Origin: Lysobacteraceae bacterium PS02065
GTDB lineage: Bacteria; Pseudomonadota; Gammaproteobacteria; Xanthomonadales; Rhodanobacteraceae
Assembly: GCA_029959555.1 (NCBI GenBank)
Contig: JASCPI010000007.1
Span: 62,001 to 126,000, forward strand
DNA length: 64,000 nt
Direction of reading: 5' to 3'
The notes under the pieces are model-generated. The model did no database searches, was not told the origin of the DNA, and saw only the letters and a program-made list of their open reading frames with translations. Positions 34,913-44,767 of the stretch are shown one piece after another (the first letter of the stretch is position 1; each line of letters starts with the position of its first letter). The position numbers and the translations under genes are program-made.

Positions 34913-35944
34913 TCAGCTCCGGAGTTCGGTGAGACGTTGAGGATGCGCGTAGACGACATGGCCGTCGTCGCGCGCGAAGCCGATCAGGGTGACGCCGGTC
35001 GATTCGGCGAGGTGCATCGCGAGCGCGGTCGGTGCCGAGATCGCGGCGAGCAGCGTGATGCCGACGGTCGCAGCCTTCTGCACCATCTCGTAACTCGCGC
35101 GGCTCGTCACGACCGCGAAGCCGTGATCGATGTCGGTGCCGGCGCGTGCCATCGCACCGATGAGCTTGTCGAGCGCGTTGTGGCGACCGACGTCCTCGCG
35201 CACGAGCACGAGCTCGCCGGCAGCATCGGCCCAGCCGGCGGCGTGCGTGGCACCGGTCATGGCCGCGACGGGCTGTGACGCGCGCAGCGCCGACAGCGCA
35301 CGATGCAGGATCGCGCGATCGATGCGCGGCCCCTGCCCCACGGGTGCGGGATGGCGCACGACATCCTCGAGCTCCTGCGTGCCGCAGAGGCCGCAACTGC
35401 TGCGCCCCGTGAGGTTGCGCTGACGCAGCGCCACCGCCTCGGCGCGTGCGGTCGGGATCGTCGCACGCACCTCGATGCCCTCGAGGAGCGTCTCCACGCG
35501 CACGCCCGACAGCTCGCCCGGTGAGTCGACGATGCCTTCACTGAGCGAGAAGCCGAGCACGAAGTCCTCGAAGTCACCCGGCGACGCCATCATGACGACG
35601 TGCGGCGTGTCGTTGTAGAGCAGCGCGACCGGAACCTCGGCGGCGATCCAGTCCTCGGTGAGTTCGATGCGGCCATCGCGCACGCGACCGACGCGACGGC
35701 GCACGGCGCTCGCGTCGGGGGGAGAGGCGATCGCGACCGTCGCGCGCGTCGTGCCGTTGTCGGCCATGGTCACGGCGACTCCGCGCGCCGGCGGATCGGC
35801 GACGTGGACATCATCGAGGACGGTAATGGAGGCGTCCCCGACATGCCACCCCGAAGCGTCACGCTGCGGCGCGCGGGTGGCATGCGGTTCAGGCGCGGAG
35901 GATCGCGCCGCGCGATCGCGCGGCGCGTGCATCACGCGGTTCAC
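34913..35944 (-). CDS. fdhD: Formate dehydrogenase sulfurtransferase FdhD (FdsC)
   Basis: 343 residues. FdhD carries sulfur from the cysteine desulfurase to the molybdenum cofactor of formate dehydrogenase. The CxxC motif is present in SSCGLCGTQELEDV, the cofactor-binding core in VLGFSLSEGIV, and the GREDVGRHNALDK-type motif as VREDVGRHNALDKLIG. A GTG at 35944 overlaps the fdsA stop (GTGA); ATG 35932 is an alternative. The first about 70 residues (Arg/Pro/Ala-rich) are longer than in most FdhD proteins. In the fds operon nomenclature this is fdsC. Confidence 0.92.
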   Translation of the reverse strand: MNRVMHAPRDRAARSSAPEPHATRAPQRDASGWHVGDASITVLDDVHVADPPARGVAVTMADNGTTRATVAIASPPDASAVRRRVGRVRDGRIELTEDWIAAEVPVALLYNDTPHVVMMASPGDFEDFVLGFSLSEGIVDSPGELSGVRVETLLEGIEVRATIPTARAEAVALRQRNLTGRSSCGLCGTQELEDVVRHPAPVGQGPRIDRAILHRALSALRASQPVAAMTGATHAAGWADAAGELVLVREDVGRHNALDKLIGAMARAGTDIDHGFAVVTSRASYEMVQKAATVGITLLAAISAPTALAMHLAESTGVTLIGFARDDGHVVYAHPQRLTELRS

Positions 35945-38850
35945 CCGCTCGTGACCGTGTCGCGGCGACGCTCGCGCAGCAGCTGCTGCTGCACGTCACT
36001 GAAGGCCCGGTAGCGTTCCTGCCAGTCGGAAGGCTGGCTCACGCGGGTGATCTGCACCGCCGTGACCTTGTACTCGGGGCAGTTGGTCGCCCAGTCCGAG
36101 TTCTCGGTGGTGATCACGTTGGCGCCCGAGAACGGGAAATGGAACGTCGTGTAGACGACGCCGGGCTGCATGCGATCGCTGATCGTCGCACGCAGCACGG
36201 TGTCGCCGGCGCGACTCGCGATGCCGACCCAGTCGCCATCGGCGATGCCGCGCTCCTCGGCGTCGTGCGGATGGAGCTCGAGGCGGTCCTCGGAATGCCA
36301 CATGTTGTTCGGCGTGCGGCGCGTCTGCGCACCGACGTTGTACTGGCTCAGGATGCGCCCCGTCGTGAGGATCAGCGGGTACTTGCCGTTGACCTTCTCG
36401 GTGGTCGGCACGTACTCGGTGAGCATGAACTTGCCCTTGCCGCGCACGAATTCCTCGACGTGCATGATCGGCGTGCCGTCGGGCGTGTTCTCGTTGCACG
36501 GCCACTGCACGCTGCCCATCGCTTCGAGCTTGGCGTAGCTGACGCCATGGAAGGTCGGTGTGAGGCGCGCGATCTCGTCCATGATCTGCGACGGATGCGT
36601 ATACGCCATCGGGTAGCCCATCGCGTTGGCGAGCAGCTGGGTGACCTCCCAGTCAGCGTAACCGCCGAGCGGCTTCATGACGCGACGCACGCGCGAGATG
36701 CGGCGCTCGGCATTCGTGAACGTGCCGTCCTTCTCGAGGAAGCTCGAGCCGGGCAGGAACACGTGCGCGAACTTGGCCGTCTCGTTGAGGAACAGGTCCT
36801 GCACGACGATGCACTCCATCGCCGACAGCGCGGCGGTCACATGCTGCGTGTTCGGATCGGACTGCGCGATGTCTTCGCCCTCGATGTACATGCCCTTGAA
36901 CTCGCCGTCGAGCGCAGCCTCGAACATGTTCGGGATGCGCAGGCCCGGCTCGTGGTGCAGCTTCGCACCCCAGGCCTGCTCGAACAGCGCGCGCACGCTG
37001 CCGTCGGAGACGTGGCGATAGCCGGGCAGCTCGTGCGGGAACGAACCCATGTCGCACGAGCCCTGCACGTTGTTCTGGCCGCGCAGCGGGTTCACCCCGA
37101 CGCCGCGTCGGCCGATGTTGCCGGTCGCCATTGCGAGGTTGGCGATGCCCATCACCGAGGTCGAACCCTGCGAATGCTCGGTCACGCCGAGGCCGTAGTA
37201 GATCGCCGCGTTGCCGCCGGTCGCGAACAAGCGCGCGGCTCCGCGGACGAGCGCGGCCGGCACGCCTGTCTGCGCCTCGAGCGCCTCGGGCGAACGCGAG
37301 GCATCGCCCACGAACGTGCGCCACTTCGCGAAGGCCTCGGGCTCGCAGCGCAGCGCGACGAAGGCCTCGTCGACGAGCCCCTCGGTCACGATGACGTGGG
37401 CGAGACTGTTGAGCAGGGCGACGTTGGTGCCGGGACGCAGCTTGAGGTGGTAGTCGGCCTTGACGTGCGGCGTGCGCACGAGGTCGATGCGGCGCGGGTC
37501 GGCGACGATCAGGCGTGCACCCTGGCGCAGGCGGCGCTTCATCTGCGAACCGAACACGGGATGGCCGTCGGTCGGGTTCGCGCCGATCACGAAGATGACA
37601 TCGGCCTCCATGACCGAATCGAAATCCTGCGTGCCGGCCGACTCGCCGAGCGTCTGCTTGAGGCCGTAGCCGGTCGGCGAGTGGCAGACGCGTGCGCAGG
37701 TGTCGACGTTGTTGTTGCCGAAGCCCGCACGGATGAGCTTCTGCACGAGGTAGGTCTCCTCGTTCGTGCAGCGCGACGAGGTGATGCCGCCGATCGAATC
37801 CTGGCCGTAGGTGGCCTGCAGGCGCTTGAACTCCGACGCGGCATGGTTGATCGCCTCCTCCCACGAGACGACGCGCCACGGATCGGTGATGCGCGCGCGG
37901 ATCATCGGCGTGGTGATGCGGTCGGCATGCGTCGCGTAGCCGATCGCGAAGCGTCCCTTGACGCAGGAGTGGCCGTGGTTGGCCTTGCCGTCGATGTGCG
38001 GCACGACGCGCACGATCTCCTCGCCCTGCATCTCGGCGCGGAACGAGCAGCCGACGCCGCAATAGGCGCAGGTCGTGATCGTGCTCTGCTGCGCCTGCCC
38101 CTTGGCGATGAGCGACTTCTCGCTGAGCGTCGCGGTCGGACAGGCCTGCACGCAGGCACCGCAGGACACGCACTCGGAATCGATGAACGACTCGGCGTGG
38201 CTCGCCGCGACCTTCGAATCGAAACCGCGGCCCTGGATCGTCAGCGCGAACGTGCCCTGGGTTTCCTCGCAGGCGCGCACGCAGCGCGAACACACGATGC
38301 ACTTGGACGGATCGAACGTGAAGTACGGGTTCGATTCGTCCTTGCCGACGAAGCGTTCGTTGGTGCTGCCGTCGGCGCGCTTGGCGAAGACGTGGTTGTC
38401 GCCCTCGTAGCCGTAGCGCACCTCGCGCAGGCCGACCACGCCGGCCATGTCCTGCAGCTCGCAATGCCCGTTGGCGGGGCATGTCAGGCAGTCGAGCGGA
38501 TGGTCGGAGATGTAGAGCTCCATGACGCCGCGGCGGATCTCGGCGAGCTTCGCGCTCTGCGTCGTGACCTTCATGCCCTCGCCGACCGGTGTCGTGCACG
38601 AGGCCGGATAGCCGCGCATGCCTTCGACCTGCACGAGGCAGAGGCGACACGAGCCGAAGGCCTCGAGGGTGTCGGTCGCACACAGCTTCGGGATGCCGAT
38701 GCCGTTGAGCGAGGCGGCGCGCAGCACCGAAGTGCCGGCAGGCACCCTCACCGTGACGCCGTCGATCTCGAGCTTGACGAGCTTGAGCGTGTCGATCGAC
38801 TGGACGGTCGGGGCGGGTGTGCCGTAATCGTGTTCGGCGATGGAACGCAT
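35941..38850 (-). CDS. fdsA: NAD-dependent formate dehydrogenase, molybdenum catalytic subunit alpha
   Basis: 969-residue catalytic subunit that oxidises formate to CO2 at a bis-MGD molybdenum centre. N-terminal [2Fe-2S] domain (CATDTLEAFGSCRLC), then the His-Cys motif HPLDCLTCPANGHC, two ferredoxin-type clusters (CIVCSRCVRAC and CVSCGACVQAC), and a further [4Fe-4S] in CAYCGVGC at the start of the molybdopterin part. The molybdenum-ligand cysteine is in NVDTCARVCHSPTG. The C-terminal molydopterin-binding barrel ends near 950. Electrons go through FdsB/FdsG to NAD+. Overlaps fdhD by 4 bases. Confidence 0.96.
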   Translation of the reverse strand: MRSIAEHDYGTPAPTVQSIDTLKLVKLEIDGVTVRVPAGTSVLRAASLNGIGIPKLCATDTLEAFGSCRLCLVQVEGMRGYPASCTTPVGEGMKVTTQSAKLAEIRRGVMELYISDHPLDCLTCPANGHCELQDMAGVVGLREVRYGYEGDNHVFAKRADGSTNERFVGKDESNPYFTFDPSKCIVCSRCVRACEETQGTFALTIQGRGFDSKVAASHAESFIDSECVSCGACVQACPTATLSEKSLIAKGQAQQSTITTCAYCGVGCSFRAEMQGEEIVRVVPHIDGKANHGHSCVKGRFAIGYATHADRITTPMIRARITDPWRVVSWEEAINHAASEFKRLQATYGQDSIGGITSSRCTNEETYLVQKLIRAGFGNNNVDTCARVCHSPTGYGLKQTLGESAGTQDFDSVMEADVIFVIGANPTDGHPVFGSQMKRRLRQGARLIVADPRRIDLVRTPHVKADYHLKLRPGTNVALLNSLAHVIVTEGLVDEAFVALRCEPEAFAKWRTFVGDASRSPEALEAQTGVPAALVRGAARLFATGGNAAIYYGLGVTEHSQGSTSVMGIANLAMATGNIGRRGVGVNPLRGQNNVQGSCDMGSFPHELPGYRHVSDGSVRALFEQAWGAKLHHEPGLRIPNMFEAALDGEFKGMYIEGEDIAQSDPNTQHVTAALSAMECIVVQDLFLNETAKFAHVFLPGSSFLEKDGTFTNAERRISRVRRVMKPLGGYADWEVTQLLANAMGYPMAYTHPSQIMDEIARLTPTFHGVSYAKLEAMGSVQWPCNENTPDGTPIMHVEEFVRGKGKFMLTEYVPTTEKVNGKYPLILTTGRILSQYNVGAQTRRTPNNMWHSEDRLELHPHDAEERGIADGDWVGIASRAGDTVLRATISDRMQPGVVYTTFHFPFSGANVITTENSDWATNCPEYKVTAVQITRVSQPSDWQERYRAFSDVQQQLLRERRRDTVTSG

Positions 38851-38880
38851 GGTGGCGGTCTCCGTGACGTCGGCGGCGCG

Positions 38881-40452
38881 TCAGGCGCGCGCGGCTTCGC
38901 TGGCGGACGCGCCGGCGACGCGCGGCGCGAAGTCTTCGGGGAAATGGTTGAGCGCGCTGAGCACCGGGTACGGCGTGAGGCCGCCGAGTGCACACAGCGA
39001 ACCGTTGAGCATCGTGTCGGACAGGCTGCGCAGCAGCGCGAGGTTCTTCTCGCGATCGAGCGAGGCGCGGATGCGGTCGACCACCTCGACGCCACGCGTC
39101 GAGCCGATGCGGCACGGCGTGCACTTGCCGCAGGATTCGATCGCGCAGAACGCCATCGCGAATCGCGCCTGCTCGAGCATGTCGACGCTGTCATCGAACG
39201 CGACGATGCCGCCGTGGCCGAGCATCGCCGAGAGCGCCGCGAAGGCTTCGTAGTCGAGTGGCGTGTCGAACTGCGATTCGGGCAGGTAGGCGCCGAGCGG
39301 GCCACCGACCTGCACGGCGCGGATCGGGCGTCCGCTGGCCGAGCCGCCGCCCCAGTCGTAGAGCAGTTCGCGCAGCGTCACGCCGAAGGCCTTCTCGACG
39401 AGGCCGCCGCGCTTGAGGTTGCCGCCGAGCTGGATCGGCAACGTGCCGCGCGAGCGGCCGACGCCGTAGTCGCGGTACCACGCTGCACCACGCGCGAGGA
39501 TGTCGGGCACCGAGGCGAAGCTGATCACGTTGTTGATCACGGTCGGCTTGCCGAACAGGCCCTTGAGCGCGGGCAGTGGCGGCTTGAAGCGCACCTGGCC
39601 ACGCTTGCCCTCGAGGCTCTCGAGCAGCGAGGTCTCCTCGCCGCAGATGTAGGCACCCGCGCCGAGGCGCACCTCGAGGTCGAACGTGCGCCCGCTGCCA
39701 CGCACGTCGGCACCGAGGATACCCGCCGCGGTCGCACGCTCGATCGCCTCCCGGAACAGACGGAATGCGTGCGGATACTCGCTGCGCAGGTAGACGTATC
39801 CCATGGTCGCACCGACCGCGATGCCGGCGATCGCCATGCCCTCGACGAGCAGGTACGGATCGCCCTCGAAGATCATGCGGTCCGAGAACGTGCCCGAGTC
39901 GCCCTCGTCGGCATTGCAGACGATGTACTTCCGGTCGGCCTGCGCGCCGAGCACGGTGTTCCACTTGATGCCGGTCGGGAACGCGGCACCGCCGCGCCCG
40001 CGCAGGCCCGAGTCGGTCACGGCCTTGACGATGTCGGCGCCGGTCATGCCGAGCGCGGCGTCGAGCCCGGCCCAGCCGCCGTGCGCGGCATAGGCGTCGA
40101 GATCGAGCGGATCGATGAGGCCGACGCGGCGGAAGCACAGGCGTTCCTGGTTCGCGAACCACGGGATGTCGTCGGTCGCGCCGAGCGCGAGCGCGTGGTC
40201 ACCACCGTCGAGGAAGCCTGCATCGAACAGCGACGACACATCGGCTTCGCGCACCGGCCCGTAGGCGATGCGACCGGCCGGTGTGGCGACTTCGACCAGC
40301 GGCTCGAGCCAGTACGCGCCGCGCGAGCCGTTGCGCACGAGCTCGACGGGGAGGCCACGCGACTCGGCCTGCGCGGCGATCGCGCGCGCGACGCGTCCCG
40401 CGCCGACCGCGAGCGCGCTCGAGTCACCGGGCACGTAGACCGTCACGCTCAT
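38881..40452 (-). CDS. fdsB: NAD-dependent formate dehydrogenase subunit beta (NuoF-like)
   Basis: 523-residue flavoprotein that passes electrons from the formate dehydrogenase to NAD+. The N-terminal thioredoxin-like stretch (about 1-110) is followed by the FMN/NADH domain with [12 protein letters not shown] (about 163-175), [13 protein letters not shown] and [26 protein letters not shown] motifs, and a C-terminal [4Fe-4S] motif [12 protein letters not shown]. The frame continues to 40680 over fdsG; ATG 40452 overlaps the fdsG stop by 3 bases and is correct. Confidence 0.95.
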   Translation of the reverse strand: MSVTVYVPGDSSALAVGAGRVARAIAAQAESRGLPVELVRNGSRGAYWLEPLVEVATPAGRIAYGPVREADVSSLFDAGFLDGGDHALALGATDDIPWFANQERLCFRRVGLIDPLDLDAYAAHGGWAGLDAALGMTGADIVKAVTDSGLRGRGGAAFPTGIKWNTVLGAQADRKYIVCNADEGDSGTFSDRMIFEGDPYLLVEGMAIAGIAVGATMGYVYLRSEYPHAFRLFREAIERATAAGILGADVRGSGRTFDLEVRLGAGAYICGEETSLLESLEGKRGQVRFKPPLPALKGLFGKPTVINNVISFASVPDILARGAAWYRDYGVGRSRGTLPIQLGGNLKRGGLVEKAFGVTLRELLYDWGGGSASGRPIRAVQVGGPLGAYLPESQFDTPLDYEAFAALSAMLGHGGIVAFDDSVDMLEQARFAMAFCAIESCGKCTPCRIGSTRGVEVVDRIRASLDREKNLALLRSLSDTMLNGSLCALGGLTPYPVLSALNHFPEDFAPRVAGASASEAARA

Positions 40453-40961
40453 CGACGCACCTCGTCGAGCAACGCATCGAGTGCGTCGGCATCGACGCGG
40501 CCATGCACCTCGTCGTCGAGCATCAGCGACGGTGCGCAGGCGCAATTGCCGAGGCAGTAGACGGGTTCGATCGTGAGCGCACCGTCCGCGGTCGTACCGT
40601 GGAAATCGACACCGGTGCGCTCGAGCAGGCGCGCCTCGAGGGCACGCGCGCCCATCGCCTGGCAGGCTTCGGCACGGCACAGGCGCAGCACGTGGCGGCC
40701 CGGCGCGACCGTGCGGAAGTGGTGGTAGAACGAGATCACGCCGTGCACTTCGGCGCGGCTCAGGTTGAGCGCTTCGGCGATGAGCGGCACCGCCGCAGGC
40801 GGCACATGGCCCAGGCCATCCTGGATCGCGTGCAGGATCGGCAGCAGCGCGCCGGGCAGCTCGGCGAGGCGTTCGAGCGCGTCGGCGACGACGCGGCGCG
40901 CGTCATCGGACAACGGCGGTGGCGGCGCGTCGGGCGCGCTCCTGGGGACAGCTAGGCTCAT
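40449..40961 (-). CDS. fdsG: NAD-dependent formate dehydrogenase subunit gamma (NuoE-like)
   Basis: 170-residue [2Fe-2S] subunit related to NuoE. A helical N-terminal half ([36 protein letters not shown]) is followed by a thioredoxin-like domain with the four cluster cysteines in [11 protein letters not shown] and [10 protein letters not shown]. First gene of the fds operon. Frame extension to 41081 enters intergenic DNA; ATG 40961 is the start. A LysR gene ends 295 bases upstream on the same strand. Confidence 0.94.
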   Translation of the reverse strand: MSLAVPRSAPDAPPPPLSDDARRVVADALERLAELPGALLPILHAIQDGLGHVPPAAVPLIAEALNLSRAEVHGVISFYHHFRTVAPGRHVLRLCRAEACQAMGARALEARLLERTGVDFHGTTADGALTIEPVYCLGNCACAPSLMLDDEVHGRVDADALDALLDEVRR

Positions 40962-41255
40962 CGATCTTCCGGCTGGTGAGTGGCGGTGGAAGCCTCGCGA
41001 GTATGCGCCGCTGCGTTTTCCCCGACTGTTGCGACGCAGCAGCCCGCCGGGGCAGATCGACTCATCCGAGACATGGTGCACGCGAGCCGCGCCGTCGCTC
41101 CGTCAGGCGCGGCGAGGCCTGCCCGCGCATGGGCTTTCCGCGTGATTTCCGCGACTTCGGATCACGATGCGGATGCGACGCTTTCGCATGCGGCACGGGC
41201 AAGGTGGAGGCGGCGATCAAGACCGGCGCCACACGCGATGCGCATCAGCTATCGA

Positions 41256-42173
41256 TCAATAGATGGCTTTTATCAAACTGTCGAAGCGCGCCTGCAGATC
41301 GATCGCCGCCATCGCGCGCAGTGCCGTGTCGACCAGCGGCGGCAACGGATCGTCGGCACGCACGACGAGACCGATCGGACGCACGAGCTCCGGCACGATC
41401 GGGATCGCGTGCACCTCCTGGCGCAGCTCGAACAGCGACAACATGCTGTGCGGCACGACGCTGTAGAGGCCCGAGCAGCGCACCTGCGAGTACACGGCAA
41501 AGATCGTGTCGGTCTCGACCGCGACGCGCGGCTCGACGCCGGCATCGCGGAACGTCGCGTCGATCATGCGGCGGTTGTGCATCTCGGGCGTGAGCAGGCA
41601 CAGCGGCAGCGAGGCGACCTCCTGCCACCCGATGCTCTCGCGATGGCCGACCTCGCGCGGATCGCGCATGAGCAGCGCATAGCGCTCCCTGTACAGCGGG
41701 AAGCGCCGGAAGCCCGCGAGCAGGTCGTCCTCGATGTAGGTGAAGCCGATGTCGAGCTCGAACGTGTCGAGCTCGCGCACGATCTGCTCGCCGCTGCGCG
41801 AGCGCACGAGCATCGTCGTCTGCGGCCACTGCTCCTGGAACGGCGCGGTCAGCAGCGGCACCACCGGCATGGTGGTCGGGATCGCGCCGAGGCGCAGCTG
41901 GCCCGCGAGCGTCGTGCTCGCCGACGCGGCGTCCTGGCGCAGCACCGCACATTCGGCCAGCACGCGCTGCGCGCGCGGCAGCAGGCGTTCGCCGTCGGGC
42001 GTGAGGCCGCTGTAGCGCTGTCCGCGCTGCACGAGCGCGACACCGAGATCCTCCTCGAGCTTGCGGATCGCCGCCGAGAGCGCCGGCTGCGAGACACCGC
42101 AGGCCTCGGCGGCGCGCGCGAAGTGGTGCTCGCGCGCGAGCGTGACGAAGTACTCGAGCTGGCGGATCAGCAT
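41256..42173 (-). CDS. LysR-family regulator upstream of the fds operon
   Basis: 305 residues. Winged helix: MLIRQLEYFVTLAREHHFARAAEACGVSQPALSAAIRKLEEDLG; effector domain with LRLGAIPTTMPVVPLLTAPF. LysR activators commonly accompany fds genes (FdsR in Cupriavidus), so control by formate or oxalate-type effectors is plausible, though not shown here. Frame extension to 42503 overlaps the patatin gene, so ATG 42173 is used. The patatin gene ends 4 bases upstream. Confidence 0.9.
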   Translation of the reverse strand: MLIRQLEYFVTLAREHHFARAAEACGVSQPALSAAIRKLEEDLGVALVQRGQRYSGLTPDGERLLPRAQRVLAECAVLRQDAASASTTLAGQLRLGAIPTTMPVVPLLTAPFQEQWPQTTMLVRSRSGEQIVRELDTFELDIGFTYIEDDLLAGFRRFPLYRERYALLMRDPREVGHRESIGWQEVASLPLCLLTPEMHNRRMIDATFRDAGVEPRVAVETDTIFAVYSQVRCSGLYSVVPHSMLSLFELRQEVHAIPIVPELVRPIGLVVRADDPLPPLVDTALRAMAAIDLQARFDSLIKAIY

Positions 42174-42177
42174 GGCC

Positions 42178-43140
42178 TCACGTCCTCGGCACGCGCCGGC
42201 GTTCGTGCGGACGCGGCCAGCGCGCGAGCGCCTCGCGCGTGCGTTGCCGGCCCATCTCGATCGCGCACTCGGCGCGGTGGAAATCGTAGAACGTGCAGAT
42301 GTTGCGCGGAATCGTGATGACGAGGTCGGGCGGCTGCGCGGCGAGCTTGAGGCGCGTGATCGTCTCCTGCACGGTGTCGAGCGAACGCGAGAACAGGTCG
42401 AGCATGCCGGGTTCGCGCACGCGTGCGGCGGCGCGCTGCTGGCGTCGCTCGAGCAGCGAGCCGAACAGGCGACCGACGCCGCGCGCGGGCGGCTCGCCGG
42501 CATGGTCGGGCATGCCGCCCGACGCCGCGGGCTCGGCGCTGCCGATCGGTTCGGCGGGACCGTTCACGTCGACCGCGATCGTCGCATCGGTGAGGTCGCG
42601 CAGGGTCGGCGACACCGGCAGCGGATTGAGCAGGCCGCCGTCGACGAGCAGGCGTCCTTGGTAGTGGTGCGGACGGAAGATCGTCGGGATCGCGATCGAG
42701 GCGCGGATCGCGTCGAACAGCGGACCGCGCGAGAACCACACCTCGCGCTGCGCATCGAGGTCGACCGCGACGGCCGTGAAGCTGACTGGCAGCTCCTCGA
42801 TGTCGATGTCGCCGATCAGTTCGCGCATGACGCCGATGATGCGGTCGCCCTTGATGAAGCCGCCACCGCTGAGCGTCCAGTCGACGAGGCGGAACACGTC
42901 CAGGCGCGCGAGCGGCTTGACCCAGTTGCGGTAGGCCTCGAGCTTGCCGGCCGCGTAGACGCCGCCGATCAGCGCGCCCATCGAGCTGCCCGCGATCGAG
43001 CGGATATCGAAGCCCTGCGCGAGCAGTTCCTCGATGACGCCGATGTGCGCGTAACCGCGCGCGCCGCCCGAACCGAGCACGAGCGAGAGCTGCGCGGCAC
43101 GCAGCGGATCGTCGTGCGCTGCGGTGGTTTCCGCGATCAC
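42178..43140 (-). CDS. Patatin-like phospholipase (RssA/YchK type)
   Basis: 320-residue serine lipase of the patatin family. The oxyanion motif GSGGARGYAHIGVIEEL opens the protein, the nucleophile motif GSSMG lies near 53 and the catalytic aspartate motif VDGGLLNPLPV near 165. It acts without a signal peptide, so is cytoplasmic or peripherally membrane-bound. The start is a GTG (43140) 22 bases after the WYL regulator stop; no ATG is available before the oxyanion motif. Same strand as the WYL and LysR genes. Substrate unknown. Confidence 0.88.
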   Translation of the reverse strand: MIAETTAAHDDPLRAAQLSLVLGSGGARGYAHIGVIEELLAQGFDIRSIAGSSMGALIGGVYAAGKLEAYRNWVKPLARLDVFRLVDWTLSGGGFIKGDRIIGVMRELIGDIDIEELPVSFTAVAVDLDAQREVWFSRGPLFDAIRASIAIPTIFRPHHYQGRLLVDGGLLNPLPVSPTLRDLTDATIAVDVNGPAEPIGSAEPAASGGMPDHAGEPPARGVGRLFGSLLERRQQRAAARVREPGMLDLFSRSLDTVQETITRLKLAAQPPDLVITIPRNICTFYDFHRAECAIEMGRQRTREALARWPRPHERRRVPRT

Positions 43141-43162
43141 GGCAGGCCTGCGCGCGCCGGCG

Positions 43163-44140
43163 TCACGCCGCGCCCTGGTACGAGCCGATCGCGAGCTGCA
43201 GCAGGATGCGCATCTCCTCGCGCAGCGACACGGGCGCGACGACCTCGGCATCGGGACCGTACTTGAGCACGTCCATGAGCAGCTCGCGCGAGTTGCTGTA
43301 GGGCACCTTGAGCTCGTAGCGGCCGTCGGGCAGCCACTGGCCCTGCTGCTGAGAATGCCATTGCTCGTCGGCGACCCAGCGCGAGGCGTGCTCGGAGAAG
43401 CGCAGCGTCGCCCAGGCCTTCGGCGCGCCCGAGAAGATGCCGTAGCTCGAAGCGAGGTGGTTGTCGAGCTCGGCGACGTCACGATCCAGCGCATCGGCAT
43501 CGATCGCGTGCGTCGAACGCATGCGGTCGAGCGCGAAGCTGCGCAGTGCCTCGCGGCCGTGGTCCCAGGCGTCGAGGTACCAGTTGTCGCGGTAATGCGT
43601 GAGGCGCTGCGGCGAGACTTCGCGCGTGGTCAGCGAATCGGTCGTGCGCGCACGGTACTCGAAGCGCAGGCGCTTGCGGTTGACGAGTGTGCCCGCCACG
43701 GTGCGGAACACGGCCTGGTCGAGCGTGCGTGCCGCGCTCGCGATGACGCGGATACGGTCGACCGGCAACGCCCGACCGCTGGCCTGGTCCGACAGCAGGC
43801 TCTCGATGCGTGCGCGGAACGGCGCGAGCGCACCAGCCAGGATGCCGGGATCGGAACGCCCGAGCAGCTCGTTGAGGGCGAGCAGCGCGGCGAGCTCCTC
43901 GCTGGTCAGCCAGAGGCCGGGCAGCTCGAAGCGGTCGCCCTCGTCGGCGGCGTAGCGGATCGCGGCGTTGTCGGGATCGCTCTCGATCGGCGCGCCGAGC
44001 GCATCGCGCAGGAACGCGATGTCGCGGTACATGGTCGCGCGCGAACAGCCGAGTTCGTCCTGGATGCGCGTGTGCGCGACAGGATAGCGGGCGGACTTGA
44101 GGATGCGGTGGAGGGTGAGGATGCGCTCGTAACGGTCCAT
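43163..44140 (-). CDS. WYL-domain transcriptional regulator (YafY type)
   Basis: 325 residues. N-terminal HTH-11 winged helix (MDRYERILTLHRILKSARYPV, CSRATMYRDIAFLRDAL), a middle helical region, and a WYL ligand-binding domain with RLTHYRDNWYLDAWDHGREALRSFALDRM, followed by the WCX extension near the C-terminus. WYL proteins sense small ligands, often single-stranded nucleic acid. First of a -strand series WYL-patatin-LysR-fds. Confidence 0.92.
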   Translation of the reverse strand: MDRYERILTLHRILKSARYPVAHTRIQDELGCSRATMYRDIAFLRDALGAPIESDPDNAAIRYAADEGDRFELPGLWLTSEELAALLALNELLGRSDPGILAGALAPFRARIESLLSDQASGRALPVDRIRVIASAARTLDQAVFRTVAGTLVNRKRLRFEYRARTTDSLTTREVSPQRLTHYRDNWYLDAWDHGREALRSFALDRMRSTHAIDADALDRDVAELDNHLASSYGIFSGAPKAWATLRFSEHASRWVADEQWHSQQQGQWLPDGRYELKVPYSNSRELLMDVLKYGPDAEVVAPVSLREEMRILLQLAIGSYQGAA

Positions 44141-44308
44141 GGGCGCTGCGTGAGGGAGACGGCGATCGACGCGCGAGTGTGGCATATCCCCGCATGCGTT
44201 CGATGCGCGCGGCGTCGGCACGTGCACGGCTTCACCCGGATGTCGCTGCCCCGATCGACCGCTTGCCGGAAGTCCTCCCATCCCTTCGGGTGCGACGCAT
44301 CACGAATC

Positions 44309-44354
44309 ATTCAATTGACCACGCATTGAATGTTTTCATTCACAGGAATAACAT
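44309..44354 (+). promoter_or_regulatory. Promoter and operator of the Xre/RES toxin-antitoxin operon
   Basis: Inverted repeat ATTCAAT (44309-44315), nine bases, ATTGAAT (44325-44331). Its right arm overlaps TTGAAT (44326-44331), which lies 17 bases before TAACAT (44349-44354); together they form a plausible promoter 20 bases upstream of the antitoxin ATG. The position suits autorepression by the Xre antitoxin. The stretch is AT-rich against its surroundings. Confidence 0.55.
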
Positions 44355-44374
44355 AAGGCCAACAGGAGACCGCG

Positions 44375-44767
44375 ATGCTCGAAATCGCTACCACCACCGG
44401 ACACCCCGTCGAGAACACGCGCGCACGCGTGCTGACCCAGGCCGTCGTCGAAACCGCGCGCCGGCTCGAGCTCGGCTCGACCGACCTGCGCCACATCATC
44501 GGCACCAGCCAGCCCAGTGCCTCGCGCCTGCTCAACGGCAAGCTCGCCCTGCGCGAGGGTGGCAAGGAATGGGAGCTGTCGACCCACCTCGTGCGCCTGT
44601 ACCGCTCGCTCGCCTCGCTCGTGGGCGGCAACGACGAACTCGCGCGTGAATGGTTGCGCTCGCCGAACCGCGCACTCGGCGACGAGACGCCGATCAAGGC
44701 GATCCGTCGCGTCGAAGGCCTGTTGCATGCCTGCGAATACCTGGACGCCCACCGCGCTCGCGTCTGA
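44375..44767 (+). CDS. Xre/MbcA/ParS-family antitoxin
   Basis: 130-residue antitoxin. The N-terminal helix-turn-helix (LTQAVVETARRLELGSTDLRHIIGTSQPSASRLLNG, about 20-55) is followed by the toxin-binding DUF2384 domain (LVRLYRSLASLVG, WLRSPNRALGDETPIKAIRRVEGLLHACEYLD). AGGAG lies 6 bases before ATG. The DUF2384 end is what blocks the RES active site. It overlaps the RES toxin by 41 bases. Confidence 0.9.
   Translation: MLEIATTTGHPVENTRARVLTQAVVETARRLELGSTDLRHIIGTSQPSASRLLNGKLALREGGKEWELSTHLVRLYRSLASLVGGNDELAREWLRSPNRALGDETPIKAIRRVEGLLHACEYLDAHRARV

Noticed and set aside
36139..40560. Very long open frame opposite the formate dehydrogenase genes
   Set aside because: Antisense shadow: the fds proteins on the other strand are complete and recognisable, while this translation is Arg/His/Asp-rich with no motif. 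Common in very GC-rich DNA.
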